NCBI GenBank assembly: GCA_018399255.1
Contig: JAGYPA010000032.1
Span: 1-38,472, forward strand
Reading direction: 5' to 3'
DNA: 38,472 bases
Origin: Spirochaetales bacterium
GTDB taxonomy: Bacteria > Spirochaetota > Spirochaetia > JABMQR01
How positions within the stretch are numbered: position 1 is the stretch's first letter; each line of letters starts with the position of its first letter. Position numbers and translations under genes: made by a program. Of this stretch, positions 35,570 to 38,472 are shown piece by piece. The notes beneath the pieces are model-generated. The model did no database searches, was not told the origin of the DNA, and saw only the letters and a list, made by a program, of their open reading frames with translations.

Positions 35570-36508
35570 CTAATCCTGTGAATACAGCTCTCCATCTCCC
35601 CCGCCTCCCATCAGCTGATACACTCTTTCAAGGTCTTCGGGAGAAAAATACGAAATCTCGATTTTCCCCTTTCCCAAAGAACCTTTTACAGCAACTCTGG
35701 TTCCCAGTACATTCAAAAATTTTTCTTCCACAAGCCTGATTTCAAATGGGCGTTCTTGAAAATCCTTTTTCCGAGTTTTATTTTTACCAGCTCGTGACCC
35801 TTCATTCAAACCTTTAGCAATTACTTCCGTTTGGCGTACTGAAAGATTCTCACTGATAATTCGTTTAAATAGTATTTGCTGTTCGGCTGGATTTACTACC
35901 GAAAGGATTGCCCTGGCGTGACCGGAGGATATTTTTCCGATTTCCAATGATTGGAGCATTATTGGTTCAAGGTTGAGTATCCTCAAACTATTGGCTATAG
36001 TCGATCTGTTTTTTCCAATTTTTTTTGCCAGTTCTTCCTGACTGAGCAAAACTTGTTCTATCAAATACTTGTATGCCTGGGCTTCCTCAACTGGATTCAG
36101 ATTTTCTCGTTGTATATTTTCTATCAAAGCCACTTCCAGTCTCTGTTCTTCGGAGAAATTCCTTATAAGTGACGGTATGTGTGTTAACCCGACCTGCTTT
36201 GCAGCTCGAAACCGCCGTTCTCCTGCAACAATAATATAGCGCTCTGGAACATCCGGGGATTCTTCGACGAGAACCGGCTGCAGCACTCCCTGCTCCCGAA
36301 TGGAATCAGCCAGTTCCTGCATGGCCGCTTCATCAAAATTCTTTCTAGGCTGGCCGGGATTAGACTCGATTTTTTTTATATTGAGCATAACCACAACAGC
36401 CCCAGTTGATTCTTTTTCAGACGACAAATCTTTATTAACTGTTCGTGATTCGTGGGTGTAATCCCCGATTAACGAACCAATACCCTTACCAAGTCCTCTT
36501 TTAGCCAC
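35570..36508 (-). CDS. parB: Chromosome-partitioning protein ParB
   Basis: 312 aa from the GTG at 36508 (MAKRGLGKGIGSLIGDY), which overlaps the parA stop by 8 bases and follows AAGGAGG; the longer frame from 36568 would place this ribosome site inside the gene. Conserved boxes are ESNPGQPRKNF and the CTPase motif GERRFRAAK. A helix-turn-helix LSQEELAKKIGKNRSTIANSL binds parS. The C-terminal dimerisation domain is present. Two perfect parS sites lie about 1.3 and 1.6 kb to the right of its start. Confidence 0.97.
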   Translation of the reverse strand: MAKRGLGKGIGSLIGDYTHESRTVNKDLSSEKESTGAVVVMLNIKKIESNPGQPRKNFDEAAMQELADSIREQGVLQPVLVEESPDVPERYIIVAGERRFRAAKQVGLTHIPSLIRNFSEEQRLEVALIENIQRENLNPVEEAQAYKYLIEQVLLSQEELAKKIGKNRSTIANSLRILNLEPIMLQSLEIGKISSGHARAILSVVNPAEQQILFKRIISENLSVRQTEVIAKGLNEGSRAGKNKTRKKDFQERPFEIRLVEEKFLNVLGTRVAVKGSLGKGKIEISYFSPEDLERVYQLMGGGGDGELYSQD

Positions 36509-37259
36509 GTTGCAGAACCTCCTTTGCAAGATTAAGATAACTCTCGGCACCCTTACAGGCAGGATCATAGAGATTAATCGGCAGTCCGTGCGAGGGTGCT
36601 TCTGAAAGCCTTACATTACGGGGGATAAGACTTTCGAAAACTTTATCTTTAAAGTAATCGGATACATCTTTCACAACATCCTGGGCAAGTCTGGTCCTAT
36701 TGTCATACATAGTAAAAACTATTCCCAAGATTTCCAGCTCCTGGTTAAGGTGCTTTTTAACATTCATTATTGTTCTCACCAACATGCTTAAGCCCTCCAG
36801 GGCAAAATATTCGCATTGAAGAGGTATTATGGAAAAATCTGCAGCTACAAGCCCATTAAGAGTCAGCAGCCCCAAAGATGGCGGGCAGTCTATTAACACG
36901 TAGTCCCATTCATCACCCAGCAGATTCAGGTGCTTATCTAAATAATACTCACGGCGATAAGCACTAACAAGTTCAATATTTATACCGGTCAAATCAATAT
37001 TTGAACCAACAACAAATAAGCGCTCCACCGGTGTTTCCTGAACAGCTTCAGTTAAGGCAACTTCATCAGTGAGGACTTCATACATACCCGGTCTTTCGTC
37101 GTCAGCCCCAACAGCACTCGTCAGATTACCCTGAGGGTCAAGATCAATTAAAAGCACTTTTTGACCAAGTTCAGCCAGATATGCTCCAAGATTAACTGTG
37201 GTCGTGGTTTTTCCCACACCACCTTTCTGGTTTGCAAAAACTATTTTCTTGATAGACAT
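36501..37259 (-). CDS. parA: Chromosome-partitioning ATPase ParA
   Basis: 252 aa, a short ParA of the chromosomal Soj type without an N-terminal DNA-binding domain. The deviant Walker A motif is KGGVGKTTTTVNLGA, and VLIDLDPQGNLT and DYVLIDCPPSLG are the usual Walker A' and B regions. With ParB it drives origin segregation. The start has no ribosome site and follows a promoter at near-leaderless spacing. parB overlaps its end. Confidence 0.97.
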   Translation of the reverse strand: MSIKKIVFANQKGGVGKTTTTVNLGAYLAELGQKVLLIDLDPQGNLTSAVGADDERPGMYEVLTDEVALTEAVQETPVERLFVVGSNIDLTGINIELVSAYRREYYLDKHLNLLGDEWDYVLIDCPPSLGLLTLNGLVAADFSIIPLQCEYFALEGLSMLVRTIMNVKKHLNQELEILGIVFTMYDNRTRLAQDVVKDVSDYFKDKVFESLIPRNVRLSEAPSHGLPINLYDPACKGAESYLNLAKEVLQRG

Positions 37260-37266
37260 GGAAGTG

Positions 37267-37295
37267 ATTATAATAAATATGACAACCGATGTCAG
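37267..37295 (-). promoter_or_regulatory. parA promoter, predicted leaderless
   Basis: On the minus strand CTGACA (37290-37295), 17-base spacer, perfect TATAAT (37267-37272), ending 7 bases before the ATG at 37259. The seven bases CACTTCC contain no ribosome site. Confidence 0.75.
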
Positions 37296-37458
37296 CTCTA
37301 AAAAACTTTCCAGGCTTTCTTTTCTCTATATTCACCTACTTTTTATAATAAAATAGTAGTAATTTTTTCTAATTTGTACATTATTAATTAAAACCTTGAC
37401 AGCCATCTGCATAAACTCTACCCCTTCTTTTACCTATTCTAAAAAACGGTTCCTTCAC

Positions 37459-37487
37459 TTGATTATTTTTTAATCATTCGTTATTTT
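37459..37487 (+). promoter_or_regulatory. Probable promoter of the NifU-domain gene
   Basis: TTGATT (37459-37464), 17-base spacer, TATTTT (37482-37487), in the AT-rich 256-bp spacer between parA and this gene. A short leader with AAGGAG is predicted. Confidence 0.45.
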
Positions 37488-37515
37488 AATTTTTAAGAAG
37501 TACAAGGAGAATTGA

Positions 37516-37737
37516 ATGGAAGAAAAAGTAAAGCTTGCTATTAATGATATCAGACCATCACTTCAGAATGACGGTGGTGATATAGAATTTGTCAGCTTGG
37601 TAGGAGATTTGGTAAGCGTACGCCTTACAGGGGCTTGTGCCGGTTGCCCAATGTCACAGATGACCCTTAAGCAAGGTGTAGAACGATATTTAAGGGAAAA
37701 AATCTCACCCACACTTGAAGTTGTTTCAGTTAATTAA
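37516..37737 (+). CDS. Small NifU C-terminal-domain Fe-S protein
   Basis: 73 aa, ATG 6 bases after AAGGAG. The whole protein is one NifU C-terminal (Nfu) domain: LQNDGGDIEFVSLVGD and the cluster-binding CX2C in GACAGCPMSQMTLKQGVE. Such proteins carry or deliver 4Fe-4S clusters, which here could serve LipA, Nth and the radical-SAM protein. It has its own promoter and terminator. Confidence 0.94.
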   Translation: MEEKVKLAINDIRPSLQNDGGDIEFVSLVGDLVSVRLTGACAGCPMSQMTLKQGVERYLREKISPTLEVVSVN

Positions 37738-37765
37738 AGATTACTCCCGTTGACTTTTCAGCAAA

Positions 37766-37793
37766 AAAGGCAGGAATCTCCTGTCTTTTTTTT
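37766..37793 (+). terminator. Intrinsic terminator of the NifU-domain gene
   Basis: Stem AAGGCAGGA with TCCTGTCTT (one G-U pair) around ATC, flanked by A and T runs. It lies about 30 bases past the stop and runs directly into the first parS. Confidence 0.85.
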
Positions 37794-37808
37794 GTTTCAC
37801 GTGAAACA
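37793..37808. promoter_or_regulatory. parS site 1
   Basis: Exact TGTTTCACGTGAAACA, the classic ParB-binding sequence, within a 20-bp palindrome. It directly follows the terminator T-run. Confidence 0.95.
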
Positions 37809-37830
37809 AATGTTTCTTTTTATAAAGAGC

Positions 37831-37861
37831 AACTTTCAAAATGCTTTGAATTTTGAAAGTT
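37831..37861. repeat. 12-bp inverted repeat beside parS 1
   Basis: Perfect arms AACTTTCAAAAT and ATTTTGAAAGTT around a 7-base loop. There is no T-run on the plus strand. Its role is unknown. Confidence 0.7.
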
Positions 37862-37885
37862 CATCAAACAACTAATGAAAGGTAT

Positions 37886-38051
37886 CAACACCCTGGGGCA
37901 AGCGGTTTACCTACGGCAAGCTTGGGACCCGAGGCACAAAGTGCCTCGGGTCCGCTCCCTAAGGGTGCCCAAGATTACTGCGGGGGGTGGCACAAAGGCA
38001 AGTGGAAACTTGTCCGCGATCCCTCTCCATTTGGGAACAAAAGATTCTTTT
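37886..38051. repeat. GC-rich hairpin-rich segment between the parS sites
   Basis: A sharply GC-richer block inside AT-rich intergenic DNA. It contains a perfect 13-bp stem with a 3-base loop (37925-37953), CCCTAAGGG and GGGTGCCC just after it, a 7-bp stem around GGAA (about 38000), and an AAAAGA-T-TCTTTT inverted repeat at its right edge (38039-38051). Several short frames cross it on both strands, none convincing as a protein. It could be a dispersed repeat, a MITE-like element or a structured RNA; I cannot assign it. Confidence 0.5.
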
Positions 38052-38057
38052 ACGAAC

Positions 38058-38096
38058 AAAAAAAGAGAGAGTGTTTCACGTGAAACACTCTCTCTT
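38058..38096 (-). terminator. Probable terminator built on parS 2
   Basis: On the minus strand the 34-bp palindrome 38063-38096 forms a 17-bp arm hairpin followed by a T-run (seven T, 38058-38064). It would end transcription coming from the mini-gene at 38122-38199. Confidence 0.6.
38072..38087. promoter_or_regulatory. parS site 2
   Basis: Second exact TGTTTCACGTGAAACA, at the centre of a perfect 34-bp palindrome extended by GA/TC repeats on both sides. Confidence 0.95.
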
Positions 38097-38121
38097 AATG
38101 TCAATGCTTTTTGTAATTCGT

Positions 38122-38199
38122 TTATTCTTCTACTGTTTCATGGGGAATATTCGGAAGCTCTGCCCCTTCTTCAATCACAGCTTCATCTTTCTCTGTCAT
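38122..38199 (-). CDS. Possible 25-codon mini-gene
   Basis: A short frame, MTEKDEAVIEEG onward to a Glu-rich end, strongly acidic and matching no family known to me. It has a good promoter whose -10 ends 8 bases before the ATG, and the parS-containing hairpin with T-run after its stop. There is no ribosome site, as in the leaderless genes of this window. It may instead be a small RNA or the remnant of a longer gene, since the open frame continues 8 codons upstream of the ATG. Confidence 0.35.
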   Translation of the reverse strand: MTEKDEAVIEEGAELPNIPHETVEE

Positions 38200-38207
38200 A
38201 TCGATTA

Positions 38208-38236
38208 ATATTATTTCCTGACTTTAGGACTTTCAA
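38208..38236 (-). promoter_or_regulatory. Promoter of the possible mini-gene
   Basis: On the minus strand TTGAAA (38231-38236), 17-base spacer, TAATAT (38208-38213). Confidence 0.5.
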
Positions 38237-38249
38237 AGACCTGAAATTG

Positions 38250-38288
38250 AAAAAACCTGCAAAAGAAAGCCTCATTTGCAGGTTTTTT
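38250..38288 (-). terminator. Strong intrinsic terminator, possibly bidirectional
   Basis: Perfect 14-bp stem (38250-38263 with 38275-38288, core ACCTGCAAA) around an 11-base loop, with A and T runs on both sides. It lies 34 bases past the stop of the minus-strand CDS entering from the right. Confidence 0.88.
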
Positions 38289-38322
38289 TGAGGAATGCTT
38301 CAAAAAAAGTTCCTACTAAATT

Positions 38323-38472
38323 TCAGATAGGTTGGTGTGTAAATTCAGCTTCGTGATTGATCGGAATTGGGTCAGGGTCATATTCTGTCTCAGTTTCGGT
38401 AATTTGAGCAGGTTGGTTATGTCCAAATATGTCTGGTTTACACAGGTTGGGGTGGTTACCATTTTGGGGTAG
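38323..38472 (-). CDS. C-terminal end of an unknown CDS (cut by window edge)
   Basis: The minus strand is open from the window edge to a TGA at 38323, giving 49 codons. The stretch is rich in Pro, Asn, His and Glu (for example KPDIFGHNQPAQ and EYDPDPIPINHEAEF) and looks like a disordered tail. The terminator at 38250-38288 immediately downstream supports it as a real gene end. The family cannot be told from this fragment. Confidence 0.6.
   Translation of the reverse strand, partial: LPQNGNHPNLCKPDIFGHNQPAQITETETEYDPDPIPINHEAEFTHQPI

Noticed and set aside
37862..38291. Several 65-138 codon frames across the parS region
   Set aside because: They run through hairpins, parS sites and terminators, have no ribosome sites and mirror each other on both strands.

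Overview
The window looks like a chromosomal segment of a free-living, probably anaerobic spirochaete. The taxonomic hints are the sugar-binding protein with an Ala-Ala-Gly-Gln-Glu type signal end and no lipobox, a cyclophilin-FKBP fusion of a kind reported from Treponema, and a flavodiiron protein that detoxifies oxygen. No rRNA, tRNA, CRISPR array, phage or insertion sequence was seen. The chromosomal parA-parB pair and two perfect parS sites at the right end suggest proximity to the replication origin.

Layout. 1-2650: a ROK-family regulator cut by the window edge, divergent from a split transketolase pair plus an RpiB-like isomerase, with a palindromic operator between them. 2655-5313: lipB-lipA (lipoate synthesis) followed by a DMT exporter, on the minus strand. 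5353-14103: a minus-strand carbohydrate regulon. In transcription order it holds a Gfo/Idh oxidoreductase, a LacI repressor, an ABC binding protein and two permeases, a sulfatase and a PHP-domain protein; two identical LacI-type operators lie in front of it. Together these suggest import and breakdown of a sulfated sugar. 14119-16055: an ACT-domain protein and a MATE exporter. 16168-20305: a CNNM/CorC-type membrane protein and leuS. 20326-24710: a DUF1295-like membrane protein, a lipoprotein, a DUF4416 protein and a fused DAHP synthase/prephenate dehydratase. 24849-27174: endonuclease III, a radical-SAM/HhH protein of putative DNA-repair type and a DUF523 protein. 27149-33129: a second DMT exporter, a YigZ/IMPACT protein, a flavodiiron protein, an unrecognised protein, a LysO-like exporter and a TraB/GumN-like membrane protein. 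33121-37259: parA-parB, the immunophilin fusion and radA. 37516-38472: a small NifU-domain protein, two parS sites around a GC-rich hairpin-rich segment, a possible mini-gene, and the C-terminal end of an unknown CDS.

The most notable pattern is regulatory. At least nine genes (lipB, leuS, the DAHP synthase fusion, the radical-SAM gene, the second DMT exporter, yigZ-like, the unknown gene at 30169, lysO-like and parA) have a sigma70-like promoter whose -10 box ends 6 or 7 bases before the ATG, with no convincing Shine-Dalgarno sequence. This predicts leaderless transcripts. Other genes have ordinary leaders, so both modes seem to coexist. The second parS site is the core of a 34-bp palindrome that also has the form of an intrinsic terminator for a 25-codon mini-gene.
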